This document shows, piece by piece, positions 1 to 8,952 of a stretch of DNA of 59,268 nt. The stretch spans positions 1-59,268 of IMG/VR virus record IMGVR_UViG_3300038456_000415; one strand, given 5' to 3'. How positions within the stretch are numbered: position 1 is the stretch's first letter; every line of letters begins with the position of its first letter. A model generated the notes under the pieces. The model was not told where the DNA came from. It searched no databases and saw nothing but the letters and a program-made list of their open reading frames with translations. The position numbers and the translations under genes are program-made. Origin of the DNA: a virus.

Positions 1-218
1 GACCTGCCGGCGTTCAGGGCCGGGGGCAGAGCCGCGGTCACCTTGAACTGGTTGAGGTTACCACCCTCGTCGACGACGGCCGATTCAATCAGGAGGGCCG
101 AGATGGCGCCGGTGGTGAAGCCACCGAGTACGATGAGGCGCTCGTTGAAGGCGAAGACCTCGTGACCGGTGCGCGGGACAAGAAGGGCGGAAGCTGCAAG
201 TCGGAAGCCAAGAGACAT
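1..218 (-). CDS. Kelch/galactose-oxidase-like virion protein, N-terminal part (cut by left edge)
   Basis: The gene starts with ATG at 218 and runs off the left edge, so only about 72 residues are visible. GAGG lies about 10 nt upstream and supports this start. The visible protein has a Kelch-like blade strand (VFAFNERLIVLGGF), similar in style to the Kelch stretch of the large tail protein at 53629-57825. It follows the minor head gene in the same direction, so a virion or fibre role is likely. The function is inferred from one blade only. Confidence 0.5.
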   Translation of the reverse strand, partial: MSLGFRLAASALLVPRTGHEVFAFNERLIVLGGFTTGAISALLIESAVVDEGGNLNQFKVTAALPPALNAGR

Positions 219-257
219 GGTTGTTTACCTCGTATGGGGGCAAGGAGCCGTTGCCCT

Positions 258-265
258 CTAGATTA
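258..265 (-). promoter_or_regulatory. AATCTAA-type motif ahead of the left-edge gene
   Basis: On the minus strand this reads TAATCTAG, 40 nt ahead of the ATG at 218. Near-identical copies lie before other minus-strand virion genes (4363, 6467, 49547, 53178). It could be a late promoter element or a processing site. The assignment rests only on recurrence. Confidence 0.3.
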
Positions 266-270
266 GGGTC

Positions 271-1050
271 TTAGGCTGCCAAGCGCTGGCGCTTGAATTC
301 GTCCCAGTCCGGAGCCTGGTAGGTGACCATCCCGCTGGCCGTGAAGCCGTACCCGGGCATGAGCGTCGCCATGGTGCAACGGCAATGCGGGTGCAGGCCC
401 CCGATGCTCGGCAGGTCCTCGCCACGCGTGTGGTATCCGTGCTTGACCTCGCTCAGCAGCCAGAGGCGCGGGGTGACACCGTCCTCGAGGAGGTGCACAC
501 GCCGGCACTCCTTGCAGAGGAGGTTGTCGTGGACCACGATGAAGTAGACAGCGGGGTCGCCTATGCCCAGGTGTGCGTTGATGCGAGTGATTCCATCCAT
601 GAGGCCCGTGTTCTTGGCGATGCTCGTCTCGGCGTCAATGATGGTGTCCACCTGCGTGTGCACCTTGCCCATGACCTCGGCGAGCTTGCCACCGAGCACG
701 GTGGCGACGTCCGTCTTGACCCCGGATGCCTGAGCCTCGGTCAGGAAAGTGGTGACCTCCCTGAGCACCTGAGCCTTGGTGCGCTCGCGCGTGGCGTCCA
801 AGAAGCCGTTCGCGAGCTTAATGAGCGTCTCTGAGGTGCCTTCGTCGGCGCGGACGCCCTCGAGGGCGGAGGCTGCTGACAGGACCCCGGGAAGCGTCAG
901 CTCGGGCGCGTGCCATGTCTGGATGACGATTTGCTTGTGCCCCTGCCACCTGCCGGGCCCGAAGTACCTGAGTTTAAGTTTGTCGAACCAATCATCTACC
1001 TTGGCGGCGATGAGGTCCTGCGCTGCTTGTCCCAGGGGTTGGCGGGGCAC
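271..1050 (-). CDS. Minor head protein, phage Mu F / SPP1 gp7-like
   Basis: A 259-residue protein starting with GTG at 1050; AAGGAG lies 6 nt upstream and overlaps the portal stop codon, so the two are translationally coupled. The C-terminal domain has the hallmark of MuF-type head morphogenesis proteins: CKEC near residues 179-182 followed by HPHCRC near 220-225, a metal-binding arrangement. Family members are minor capsid proteins found next to the portal and may be ejected with DNA. Position directly downstream of the portal agrees with this. Confidence 0.8.
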   Translation of the reverse strand: MPRQPLGQAAQDLIAAKVDDWFDKLKLRYFGPGRWQGHKQIVIQTWHAPELTLPGVLSAASALEGVRADEGTSETLIKLANGFLDATRERTKAQVLREVTTFLTEAQASGVKTDVATVLGGKLAEVMGKVHTQVDTIIDAETSIAKNTGLMDGITRINAHLGIGDPAVYFIVVHDNLLCKECRRVHLLEDGVTPRLWLLSEVKHGYHTRGEDLPSIGGLHPHCRCTMATLMPGYGFTASGMVTYQAPDWDEFKRQRLAA

Positions 1051-1053
1051 GCG

Positions 1054-3327
1054 CTACTCCTTGGGCTTCGAGTGCGCCTCAGCGAGGTCCAGGACGTCCT
1101 TCAGGAATCGGTTGCCGTCATCCTTGAAACCGTCGAGGGCGGCCTTAACCGTCATGCGCTGCTGAATTAGCAGCTTGCGGTGGGCAGCGCTGAGCTGCTT
1201 CTCGGACTTACCCATGGTGTCCACGAGCTGGTCCACGGCCGTGCTCAGGGGTCCGGTCTTGACCTTCTTGGGGCCCGCGCTGGCTCCGGCCGGAGGGGGA
1301 CTGCCGCTAGCGCTCTCGCTGTCCTCCATGCCCGCCGACTTCTGCTTCTCGGTCTGGGGCTTTTCATTACCGCCGCCGCTATCACCGGGGGGCGGAGCCC
1401 CACCGGGACCTCCCTGGGGCTGGGCATCGCCAGGCTGGGCTTCCCCGCCGCCGGCGCCTTCGCCGCCACCATCCGCACCCTGGGGCTGCTGCGCTTGCTG
1501 GGCCGCCATCTGGGTCTGGATGAGGAGCTGCTGGAACTGGAACCAGAAGGGGTCTCGGAGGTACGAGAGGCTGGGGTTCGAAGCCGCACCCTTGATGCCC
1601 AGGAAGTGCTCCATCTGCACGCCCACGGACAGGAACTTGTCAGCGACTGCCTGCCACTGGGGGTTGAGGGGGTACTCGCCTCCCCAGAACTTGCCCAGGG
1701 GCTTCTTCTCGACCTGGTCCAAAATCCAATCCATCGTTCCATGGATTGGGAGGTCCGTCTGGATGCGGATGCTCTCCTTCTCCTGGGTCTCGGCGTCGAG
1801 ACCCACGAAACGGAGTTTGCAAATCTTGGCGAGGTCCTCGTCGAAGAGGGGGAAGATGCAGGTATTGAAGAAGTTCTCGAACTCCTGCAGCAGGGGCCGG
1901 ATGCCCACGTCGCGCGCGGCCTCGAGCTTGTACTCGTTGTTGCTCTCGGAGAGAGCCTGGTTGTTCGTGCCCCGGCTGAGGTGCGCGTACCCGGGAAGCT
2001 CCTCGGGGCTCATCTGGAACGCGGAGAGGATGCACCTGACGGTGTTGTCGCTCAGGTACTGGAACTCCATGTCGCGGCCACCGTTGTCGATGGGCGCCCA
2101 CGTGATTTCCTCGTCCGTGCCCACCCCGAAGACGGGCATGCGCCAGGCGTTGTTGACGTTGTTGATGCTCGCGTTGAACTGCTGGCGGATGCGTGCGAGC
2201 ACGCCCTCGTCGACGCCACCCTCGGCCTTGATGATGAGCATGCCGCGGCTGGCGCGCCCGCTCTGGAAGTAGAGCTTGTTGTGGGTGGTGATGTTGATGT
2301 GCGTCGTGACCTCGGCGATGACGGTGTCGAGGGGCGTGAGCGGGTACCCCTCCAGCTCCACGTCCGTGGCCGGGTAGAAGCTGTGGACGACACACTCCTC
2401 GGCCGTGAACGCCTGCCGCGGCTGGCCGTCGATGACCTGAATCCAGGTGTACTCGTCCTTCTCAAAACGCTCCGGGGAGAGCTTCTTATTCCTGAGCATC
2501 TCCAGCTGGCGGCGGGCCTGCTGGCGCACCTGCTCGGCGGCCTCCTGCTGGGGGGCGGCGCGGTAGATGGTGCCCGCATCGATGGGGCGGAAGCTGTGGA
2601 ACTTGCGCTTGCCCGTGGTGCCGTCCTCGCAGTACACGATTTCCGTGGCGATGCGGCCCACGGTGAGGGCGTTGCGCACGCTCACGGACAGGTACGTGGA
2701 GAGGCTGAGCTTATCGTGGTCGGACCACCCCTTGGTCTCGCCGCAGGTGATGAGCTTCTCCGTGACCTGGTCGATACGGCGCTGCAGCTGACGCTTCTGT
2801 TCCCCGTCCAAGGTGTCCATGATGCCGGGCTTGGCGTCGATGGAGAACCCCTTGGAGAAGCGGTCCTGCGGGGGCATGCCGAAGCTCTGCAGGTGCTTGC
2901 TGCGCGCGTTCAGCACCGCGGCCACGAGACTGTCCTGGATGGCGATGCGCTTCAGGAGATGGTCGGGGACGAGACGGAGTTTCGCCCGGTACAGGCTCTG
3001 GTACTGGTTGACCTGCTGGGGGTCAATCTCGAAGGCGAGGCGTTCAACGCTGTCGTCACGGCCGCCGTTGAGCACGTTCAGCAGGGACTTCGTGAGGCTC
3101 TTCTCCTTGCTCGCCACTGGGATGGTACCCATGGGGCCGCCGCCGTCCCCCCCGAGGTCCACGGGCATGCTATTAGGGTCCGTGAACTGCAGGCGGATGG
3201 GGGACGCCACGCGCGGCGCGGCAGGTTTGGCGATGCCGGAGGACGTCGACCTCCCTTCGAGGAGGGAATCGATGATGGACCTCGTCATCGAGTTGACGTT
3301 TATCAGCAGGTCTTTTTCGGAAGCCAT
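1054..3327 (-). CDS. Portal protein
   Basis: A 757-residue protein. The ATG at 3327 is chosen because TTAGGAGCC lies directly before it; a TTG 72 nt further upstream has no such site. The core resembles HK97-type portals, with a conserved run ending in GYAHLSRGTNNQALSE, a PLLQEFENFFN helix and a MDWILDQVEKKPLG clip/crown-like region. The last 150 residues are Gln/Gly/Pro-rich low complexity followed by a basic, charged helix. The portal forms the dodecameric DNA gate and docks the terminase. It sits between the minor head gene and an unknown virion gene, a standard head-module order. Confidence 0.8.
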   Translation of the reverse strand: MASEKDLLINVNSMTRSIIDSLLEGRSTSSGIAKPAAPRVASPIRLQFTDPNSMPVDLGGDGGGPMGTIPVASKEKSLTKSLLNVLNGGRDDSVERLAFEIDPQQVNQYQSLYRAKLRLVPDHLLKRIAIQDSLVAAVLNARSKHLQSFGMPPQDRFSKGFSIDAKPGIMDTLDGEQKRQLQRRIDQVTEKLITCGETKGWSDHDKLSLSTYLSVSVRNALTVGRIATEIVYCEDGTTGKRKFHSFRPIDAGTIYRAAPQQEAAEQVRQQARRQLEMLRNKKLSPERFEKDEYTWIQVIDGQPRQAFTAEECVVHSFYPATDVELEGYPLTPLDTVIAEVTTHINITTHNKLYFQSGRASRGMLIIKAEGGVDEGVLARIRQQFNASINNVNNAWRMPVFGVGTDEEITWAPIDNGGRDMEFQYLSDNTVRCILSAFQMSPEELPGYAHLSRGTNNQALSESNNEYKLEAARDVGIRPLLQEFENFFNTCIFPLFDEDLAKICKLRFVGLDAETQEKESIRIQTDLPIHGTMDWILDQVEKKPLGKFWGGEYPLNPQWQAVADKFLSVGVQMEHFLGIKGAASNPSLSYLRDPFWFQFQQLLIQTQMAAQQAQQPQGADGGGEGAGGGEAQPGDAQPQGGPGGAPPPGDSGGGNEKPQTEKQKSAGMEDSESASGSPPPAGASAGPKKVKTGPLSTAVDQLVDTMGKSEKQLSAAHRKLLIQQRMTVKAALDGFKDDGNRFLKDVLDLAEAHSKPKE

Positions 3328-3334
3328 CTGGCTC

Positions 3335-4357
3335 CTAAGCGGAGGCAACGGTGATGAGGGTGACGTGCAGTGTATTGACGCTGAGGTTCGTGACCGCAAG
3401 CTCCCAGGTCGGGCCCGTCTTCAGGTACATGCCAGGCATGGCGTCACCACGACACTGACAGCGGCCGGTGGTCACAAGGGGAGCCACGCGCTGCGTACTG
3501 CCAGTGTCCCCGTTGGTCTGGACCACGCACTCCTGGTTAGCCTCGAGGTACACGAGGTTGAAGGCCTGGCTGTAGACAGTCAGCCCGGCCGCGGTGGGCG
3601 TGAAGCTCGCCAACAGGGGCAGGGGGTTCGTGCTCTGGATGGTGAGACGTTGAGCCGTGACGGCGAGGACGTTGAAGGTGTTGAGGAGGGGCGACGGGAA
3701 GGGAACACCCGCGCTGATGTCCACCTGGTCACCGACCTGGACGCCCGCGGACGAGAAGGCCTGGAACTGGAGATTGTTCGAGAGCACCACACCGGTCTGG
3801 GCAAAGAACCCCAGGGTCGAGTTCGGGGGGCGCGCGAGCACGATGTCCGTGCTGTCGGTGATGCTAATCACGACCCAGAGGCCCTCATTGTTCGGATTGA
3901 AAGGGCCGGGGGCATCACCTGTGGTGACGCCGGGGATGAAGACCTGGTCCCCGACCTGAACGCCCGTGAAGTTGCCCCCACCCGCGGTGATGCTGAAGGT
4001 CACATCCTGGTTGCCCACGGGGCTCACAGCCACCGTGCTCGCCGCGAGGGTCAGGCCGCGGTCGGTGCGGAAACCAGGTGCGGTGCCGCCGGTCCAGGTG
4101 AGGAAGTATTGGGTCGGGCTCAGGGGAGAGAGGGTCAGTGAGTACGTGGTGCTGTTGCTGGCGGTGATGGTTCGCACGCCCTCGAAGAGGGTCGCGGACG
4201 CTCCCGGGGCAATCTCGAACCCGGAGGTAGCGCCTGGCGCATCCACACGCAAGCCACGAAAACTACGCCTCCAATCGACGGAGCGGAGGATGGGTGCGTT
4301 CGTGACCGGCTGGTCGTTGTAAGCGAGGAGACCCAGGTCGAGATTCAGGTGAGCCAT
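3335..4357 (-). CDS. Putative virion structural protein
   Basis: A 340-residue protein beginning MAHLNLDLG at ATG 4357; TAAGG is 4 nt upstream, while the reading frame further upstream is arginine-rich and not protein-like. It is beta-rich with two similar segments (GVQVGDQVFIPGV and GVQVGDQVDISAGV), suggesting duplicated small barrels, and ends 8 nt before the portal start. No named family was recognised. Its place between terminase and portal suggests a head decoration, adaptor or neck role. Confidence 0.55.
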   Translation of the reverse strand: MAHLNLDLGLLAYNDQPVTNAPILRSVDWRRSFRGLRVDAPGATSGFEIAPGASATLFEGVRTITASNSTTYSLTLSPLSPTQYFLTWTGGTAPGFRTDRGLTLAASTVAVSPVGNQDVTFSITAGGGNFTGVQVGDQVFIPGVTTGDAPGPFNPNNEGLWVVISITDSTDIVLARPPNSTLGFFAQTGVVLSNNLQFQAFSSAGVQVGDQVDISAGVPFPSPLLNTFNVLAVTAQRLTIQSTNPLPLLASFTPTAAGLTVYSQAFNLVYLEANQECVVQTNGDTGSTQRVAPLVTTGRCQCRGDAMPGMYLKTGPTWELAVTNLSVNTLHVTLITVASA

Positions 4358-4362
4358 GGGCC

Positions 4363-4370
4363 TTAGATTG
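4363..4370 (-). promoter_or_regulatory. CAATCTAA motif ahead of a virion gene
   Basis: Minus-strand CAATCTAAGG lies 5 nt before the ATG at 4357. The trailing AAGG may double as the ribosome-binding site. Same motif as at 6467, 49547, 53178 and, on the plus strand, 47189. Confidence 0.35.
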
Positions 4371-4373
4371 GGG

Positions 4374-6455
4374 CTAGAGAGACCAGGAGAATGAGCCCTT
4401 GTGGCCCTTCGAGTTATCTCCGGAAAGCGTGCCCGCAACCGACTTCTGCCCCTCGCCGCCCTCAATCGTGGGAATCCCAATCATCCCCGCGATGCGATTC
4501 CAGTTCTCCTGTCGCGCCTGCTCGGGCGTTAGCACCGAGCCCGTGGACTTCGGGGTCGTCTTGCCTGGCATGCCCACGAGCTGGCTGTGCGCGTTCACGG
4601 CCGCCACGGAGTTGACCGCCTCCGCTACCGCATCCGGAGCCACGACCAGACCTGAGTATTTCCCCAGTACATTCATGACCATGTACCTGGTGCAGTCGCA
4701 CTCATCGTCGTTCTCTTCATTGGGCTCGTCCGAGGGACGTCCGGCCGCGTCCAGCTTCCAGTTGTACGCGCTCAGGCGCTGGAAGAAGTACTCGACCATG
4801 GGGTCACCACGCAAGAAGAGGAGCCTCGGGTGACCCACGACCGCGCTCAGGGACACGCGCACGGCCTCGATGCCCGCCAGGAGGGAGCCGGAACCTTTCT
4901 TCCATCGCACGCAGTTCAGGCCCCCGTTCTTGAACACGGCAATCATCTGGCTGTTCTCGGTGTCGGGGTAGATACGCGCCGAGTAGAGGAAGTCGTTCTC
5001 GACCTCGGGGTTGCGCAGGGGCTTCAGGTGCTTCTTGGCGAGGGCGAGTTGCTTGTCAGGCATCAGCTCCGGCTGGCTGGCGGCGCCCACCACGTAGATG
5101 CGGTTCCCATCCGTGAAACCCAGGGCCAGGGAGAAGTTGTGGCTGAACCCGAAGTCCACGCCCGCGACCGGGCGCATGTCCCGGGCGAGCATGAGGTGTA
5201 TGAGCTGCTCCTTCTCGAAGGGCTCGCTGACGTGCTCGCCGGTGATGAGGGTGGCGAGCTGCGCGGCCGTGAGCAGGTGCACGGTCTCGTCCAGCGAGGG
5301 GTAGATGAGGCCCTCGCTCCCGGGACGACGACAGAGCAGTTCCGCGATGGCCATCTCCAGGCCCACGTTCCTGAACTGGGTCGTGATTTCCGAGAGGGGC
5401 TTCAGGGCCCCGGTCCTGTCGGTGTTGATGGTGGCGAGACGCCCCTCGCAGGGCCCGAAGAGCTGGCAGTTGTTCCTGCAGCCCCAGAAGGCGTCCCTGG
5501 CCTCGAAGCTCAGCTGCCGGTTCTCGTCGAGGCTCTTGAACTCCTCCTCGCTGAGGACCTGGAGCGTCTTCTCGTTCCTGTACAGGGTCACGTGTGGCTG
5601 GTCCGGGCGGTGCCGGCTGGTGGGGCACGGCTCGGATACGTCGAGCACGTTCCAATGCCGGAGGATGAGGCCCGTCTTCTGGGCGTTGTTGATTTCGTCC
5701 TGGACCTTCCCGAAGTTGGTCTTGCGGGTGCTGATGAGGAGCGTGATGGGGTGCTTGTAGTTCTCCTTGGGGCCACCATCGGGGATGAGCTTCGCCTGCT
5801 CGTAGGCGCGCACCTGCTGACCCTCGATGACGTCCACCTCGTCGATGACCATGAAGGGGGCGTGTTTGCTGTTCGTGCCCCTCATGGTGCATGACGTGAT
5901 GTCGATGTACCCGCGGTGCTCCTCGTAGTCGAGTTTCTGCGCCTGGGAGAGCTCCTTGTACTCCTTCGGGGGGATGACGTCCCCACTGTGCCGGTGCACG
6001 TAGCGGTAAATCTCGGTGTAGGTACTCGCGTCCCCCACGAGGAAGTCCCGGAGGAAGGGTTTCCCGAAGAAGAGCTTCACGTACTCTTGCGCCTTCTGGG
6101 ACTGCTCCACGATGGACGCCAGGTGCACCACGCTGCGGTCCAGGTGCACCAGGCAGAGCACCTCCATGATGGCGGCGATGAGGGTCTTAAAACTGATGCG
6201 CGACGCGTACGCGAGAATGCGATTGAAGGAGTGGTCGTCGTTGGCGAGCGCCTTGCTGTAGATTTCCCACAGGCACTCCATCGGGGAGCTGTTGCTGAGG
6301 ATGTCCACATGCCCGTCCGGGAGGTCCACCCCCAGGTAGATACGCACCCAGCGCGCGAGTGCGGCCTTGGAGCGGCAGGGCACCCACATGGCGCGGCGAA
6401 GCGTTCTCTCGGCCTCGCTTAGCTCGCGGACCTCTGGCACGTTCTGGGAGGGCAT
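4374..6455 (-). CDS. terL: Terminase large subunit (packaging ATPase and nuclease)
   Basis: A 693-residue DNA-packaging motor. The Walker A position is occupied by SRISFKT (85-91), a degenerate form common in terminases. Walker B is VIDEVD (203-208) and a coupling motif ISTRKT is at 241-246. The C-terminal RNase H-like nuclease has GVDFG (D434) and a late acidic DDECDCTRY patch that can supply further metal ligands. A Cys cluster (C326, C330, C336) between the domains could bind zinc. The protein cuts concatemers and pumps DNA through the portal. It follows the terminase small-subunit candidate. Confidence 0.88.
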   Translation of the reverse strand: MPSQNVPEVRELSEAERTLRRAMWVPCRSKAALARWVRIYLGVDLPDGHVDILSNSSPMECLWEIYSKALANDDHSFNRILAYASRISFKTLIAAIMEVLCLVHLDRSVVHLASIVEQSQKAQEYVKLFFGKPFLRDFLVGDASTYTEIYRYVHRHSGDVIPPKEYKELSQAQKLDYEEHRGYIDITSCTMRGTNSKHAPFMVIDEVDVIEGQQVRAYEQAKLIPDGGPKENYKHPITLLISTRKTNFGKVQDEINNAQKTGLILRHWNVLDVSEPCPTSRHRPDQPHVTLYRNEKTLQVLSEEEFKSLDENRQLSFEARDAFWGCRNNCQLFGPCEGRLATINTDRTGALKPLSEITTQFRNVGLEMAIAELLCRRPGSEGLIYPSLDETVHLLTAAQLATLITGEHVSEPFEKEQLIHLMLARDMRPVAGVDFGFSHNFSLALGFTDGNRIYVVGAASQPELMPDKQLALAKKHLKPLRNPEVENDFLYSARIYPDTENSQMIAVFKNGGLNCVRWKKGSGSLLAGIEAVRVSLSAVVGHPRLLFLRGDPMVEYFFQRLSAYNWKLDAAGRPSDEPNEENDDECDCTRYMVMNVLGKYSGLVVAPDAVAEAVNSVAAVNAHSQLVGMPGKTTPKSTGSVLTPEQARQENWNRIAGMIGIPTIEGGEGQKSVAGTLSGDNSKGHKGSFSWSL

Positions 6456-6466
6456 GGGGATACGCT

Positions 6467-6474
6467 TTAGATTA
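6467..6474 (-). promoter_or_regulatory. TAATCTAA motif ahead of terL
   Basis: Minus-strand TAATCTAA; its first TAA is the stop codon of the upstream gene. It lies 11 nt before the terL ATG at 6455. Part of the recurrent virion-gene motif set. Confidence 0.35.
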
Positions 6475-7140
6475 CGGCTTTTTAGCCCTGGAGGCTTCCT
6501 CGAGGGCGGCGAGGGCCGTATCCGCCTCGTCCGAGGTCATGCCCCCGGGGAGGACGGCCGCCTGGGGCTGCGCCGAACTGAGGGTGAGGTGATGTTCGTG
6601 CGTGACGGTGCCGCTCACGTGCGTGCGCTCCGGGGGCGTCTGGCCGGTGAGCTTCAGGAGCAGCTCTATCTGCTGCTTGTACTGCTTCCAGGACACGCCC
6701 TTCTCGAAATTGGGGAGGTCCTTGGGGTTCCCGGTCTGGAGGAACTTCTTGGCCTTGGCGCCAAAGGCCTTGTGCACGACCGCGATATACGTACGAAGGA
6801 ACTCGAGGGCCTCGAGGTGAATCTGCTCGGCGCTCCCCTTGGCCTTGGAGAAGAGGTCCTCGAGATAGCGCTTGTACCGCCCGTCCCAGTCGTGCTGGAG
6901 CCGGGCCTCGAGAATCTGGCCCACGGAGATGCCGGGGTTCTGCTTGGCGATGGCCTCACAGGCTATGCCCTGCAGGAACAGCTCATAGAGCTGCGCCTCC
7001 AGGTGCGGGGACAGGCCCGGCTGCCCCTTCTTCTGGCGGTGCTGCAGCAGGGCCGCGTGCTCGAACTCCGTGAGCAGGCCCTGGCCCTCGATGTCAGGCG
7101 TCACCACCGCGAGGGCGTCAGTTTTTGTCTCTTCGGACAT
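6472..7140 (-). CDS. Terminase small subunit candidate
   Basis: A 222-residue protein starting at ATG 7140 (GGAGA just upstream). Residues about 45-75 (LFLQGIACEAIAKQNPGISVGQI) look like the helix-turn-helix used by small terminases to bind packaging sites; the middle is helical and the C-terminus is Ala/Glu-rich. Its position immediately upstream of terL is the main support. The start overlaps the preceding gene by 23 nt. It could instead be another DNA-binding morphogenesis factor. Confidence 0.6.
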   Translation of the reverse strand: MSEETKTDALAVVTPDIEGQGLLTEFEHAALLQHRQKKGQPGLSPHLEAQLYELFLQGIACEAIAKQNPGISVGQILEARLQHDWDGRYKRYLEDLFSKAKGSAEQIHLEALEFLRTYIAVVHKAFGAKAKKFLQTGNPKDLPNFEKGVSWKQYKQQIELLLKLTGQTPPERTHVSGTVTHEHHLTLSSAQPQAAVLPGGMTSDEADTALAALEEASRAKKP

Positions 7141-7582
7141 CCGTCTCCATCTCCCCGCGTGCCGGTACCTGGGTTGCCTCCCCCTGAGGCTTGAAGCCCT
7201 GCTTGAGGAGCTTGTCTGCATCCTCGGGGTCGGGACGTACGATGTCCTTGCGCTCGCCCGTGAAGACGACCTTGCCCCCCTCCAGGATGAGGAGGAGCCA
7301 CTCCGGCCCCAGGAGGTCCTTGACGCTGGTGTCGATGGCGTTCAGGTACGCCAGCAGCTCCTCGGCCGTGCGCTCCGGGGGTTCCGGGGGCCCGGGCACG
7401 ACGTCGTACTCGACGACCCTGTCCGCCCCACTCCAGTTGAGGCCGAACTTGGCCGGCGAAAAGGCGATGCGCCCCCACATCTGGAGGTTGTGCGATTGCA
7501 GCTCATCGACGGTGCCCGTCAACTTGGTCACGTCCCTGGCGGAGACGAGCTGGGTGAGCACGCTCTTCTGCTCGCTAGCCAT
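7118..7582 (-). CDS. Conserved-looking phage protein of unknown function
   Basis: A 154-residue protein. ATG 7582 overlaps the last codons of the upstream gene by 8 nt, matching the coupling pattern seen along this operon. The GAGAGG run upstream is within the previous coding end. The N-terminal half is helical, followed by a Pro/Glu linker and the segment GPEWLLLILEGGKVVFTGE. No family recognised. It lies between the phosphoesterase and the terminase genes. Confidence 0.6.
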   Translation of the reverse strand: MASEQKSVLTQLVSARDVTKLTGTVDELQSHNLQMWGRIAFSPAKFGLNWSGADRVVEYDVVPGPPEPPERTAEELLAYLNAIDTSVKDLLGPEWLLLILEGGKVVFTGERKDIVRPDPEDADKLLKQGFKPQGEATQVPARGEMETDVRRDKN

Positions 7583-8594
7583 TGGCAATCCTCTCGGCGG
7601 CGAGTTTCTCGAGGACGGGGATGGGGGTCTTGTGTTTTGGCTGGTAGGCGGTCACAAATTTCCGGAAGGCGGTGCTGACGCCCTCGCTCTCTTTGACGCG
7701 GGGAGCAGCGGAGACACCGGTCTTGACGGTCCTCACCTTGAAGCCCTTATGCTCGTAGAGCGGCACGCTGGCCTTCAGGTACTCGGCACTCCCCTTTAGG
7801 GTCACGGTCACGCTGTCCTTCTTGGTGTCGTACTCGTCATTGAAGAAGGGGAACCCCTTAATGTTGGGGTTCTCCTCTACCTCGATGTCGATGATGCGCC
7901 GACACACGGTCCCGGTATCGAACTCGGCCATGAGCCGGGGCGGCCGCTTGAGGTCATGGCCGAGGAGCACGAGCTTCCGCTCAGTGTTGGTGTCGGCACT
8001 GGTGCGCCAGCGCGGGGCCCCCACGTACCACACCTTCCCGTTGCGTTGCGGCCGATGAATGTGCCCGCTGAGAATCATCTCCTGGGGCACGAGGTCTGGG
8101 TTGATTCCATCCTTGGCGTAGAATCCGTTCTCATACTGGCTCCCCGCGAAGGTCTGGTGGCACACCACCAGGGGCATGTCCTTGTGGGTATGACATGCTT
8201 TCAGGAAATCATCGGTTTTATCCATGTGGGGAATGAGGACCGCACCGGGGATGTCCTGGAATACGGATGGCCGGTCGATGACCTTCACGTTCGGACCCTG
8301 ACCCTCGTGAATCATGAGGGAGTGGATGTCACTCCGGCCATTGCCGGCCTTGTCATGATTCCCCACCATCAGGTACAGGCGCGTGTCCCTGGCGAGCCTC
8401 TTGATGGTCCGCATCCAGAAGTCGATGACCTCGATGTGGAGGATTGCGTGAGTGTGGTACTGGTCCCCGAGGAAGACGATACCGTCCGGGCGCTCCTTCT
8501 CGACCACCCGACCGATGAGCCCAACGAGGGCCTCCATGTCCGGTAGCTCGGCGACGGTTGCGTGGGGGTCGCCCACGTAGAGGATATTAGCCAC
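7575..8594 (-). CDS. Metallophosphoesterase, SbcD/Mre11/T4 gp47-like nuclease subunit
   Basis: A 339-residue calcineurin-like phosphoesterase. The GTG at 8594 is preferred because GGAGG lies 10 nt upstream and it overlaps the previous stop by 8 nt. All metal motifs are present: GDPH (D9, H11), GDQ (D44), GNHD (N79, H80), CHQ (H146) and GHIH (H178, H180). The C-terminal 130 residues resemble the capping region of Mre11-type nucleases. The likely partner is the zinc-hook ATPase at 16118-18022, together forming a gp46/gp47-like end-processing nuclease for recombination-dependent replication. Confidence 0.75.
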   Translation of the reverse strand: MANILYVGDPHATVAELPDMEALVGLIGRVVEKERPDGIVFLGDQYHTHAILHIEVIDFWMRTIKRLARDTRLYLMVGNHDKAGNGRSDIHSLMIHEGQGPNVKVIDRPSVFQDIPGAVLIPHMDKTDDFLKACHTHKDMPLVVCHQTFAGSQYENGFYAKDGINPDLVPQEMILSGHIHRPQRNGKVWYVGAPRWRTSADTNTERKLVLLGHDLKRPPRLMAEFDTGTVCRRIIDIEVEENPNIKGFPFFNDEYDTKKDSVTVTLKGSAEYLKASVPLYEHKGFKVRTVKTGVSAAPRVKESEGVSTAFRKFVTAYQPKHKTPIPVLEKLAAERIANG

Positions 8595-8922
8595 GGATTT
8601 GGGCCTCCGGAGGATACCCCACGGCAGGTGGAGGGGCACCTCGCTCCAGCACGACAATCATGTTCATAGGCCCGAGGATGAACTTCGCGCCGTCGAGGTC
8701 GTAGACCTTCTTCGCCCAGACTGTAGCACACTGTTCGCCCTCGAAGTAGACCACGTCCCCGGGGGCGAACTTGTCGTTCCCGTAGACGACCTTCAGGCCC
8801 GTGAGGTGGTCCCTCTGGTTGGCCTTGGCGACACCCCCCTCGCGACGGATGTCGAGGCTGTTCGTCTTGAAGGGCTCCACGCAGATGACGCCTGAGGTGG
8901 GGTTCGAGCTACGATTGGACAT
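8587..8922 (-). CDS. Small beta-barrel protein, possible GroES-like co-chaperonin
   Basis: A 111-residue protein from ATG 8922 with AGGAG 6 nt upstream, and a strong extended -10 promoter 20 nt before the ATG. The central segment, KVVYGNDKFAPGDVVYFEG followed by DGAKFILGPMNMIVVLER, follows the GroES layout (xGDxVxF, a loop, then a final strand with I/V-rich end). Residues 20-45 could be the mobile loop. A GroEL-like chaperonin is encoded at 13564. The match is structural style only; an unrelated OB/barrel protein is possible. Confidence 0.45.
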   Translation of the reverse strand: MSNRSSNPTSGVICVEPFKTNSLDIRREGGVAKANQRDHLTGLKVVYGNDKFAPGDVVYFEGEQCATVWAKKVYDLDGAKFILGPMNMIVVLERGAPPPAVGYPPEAQIRG

Positions 8923-8941
8923 GGACTTCTCCTGTGAGGGG

Positions 8942-8952
8942 ACTATACCACA
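8942..8952 (-). promoter_or_regulatory. Extended -10 promoter (minus strand)
   Basis: Minus-strand TGTGGTATAGT, 20 nt before the ATG at 8922 and overlapping the stop codon of the sigma-like gene. One of the two minus-strand copies of the dispersed promoter element; no clear -35 box. Confidence 0.65.

Noticed and set aside
1180-3354. Long plus-strand open frame opposite the portal gene
   Set aside because: Leu/Ala/Glu/Arg-rich shadow with no motif; the minus strand encodes portal and has ribosome sites.
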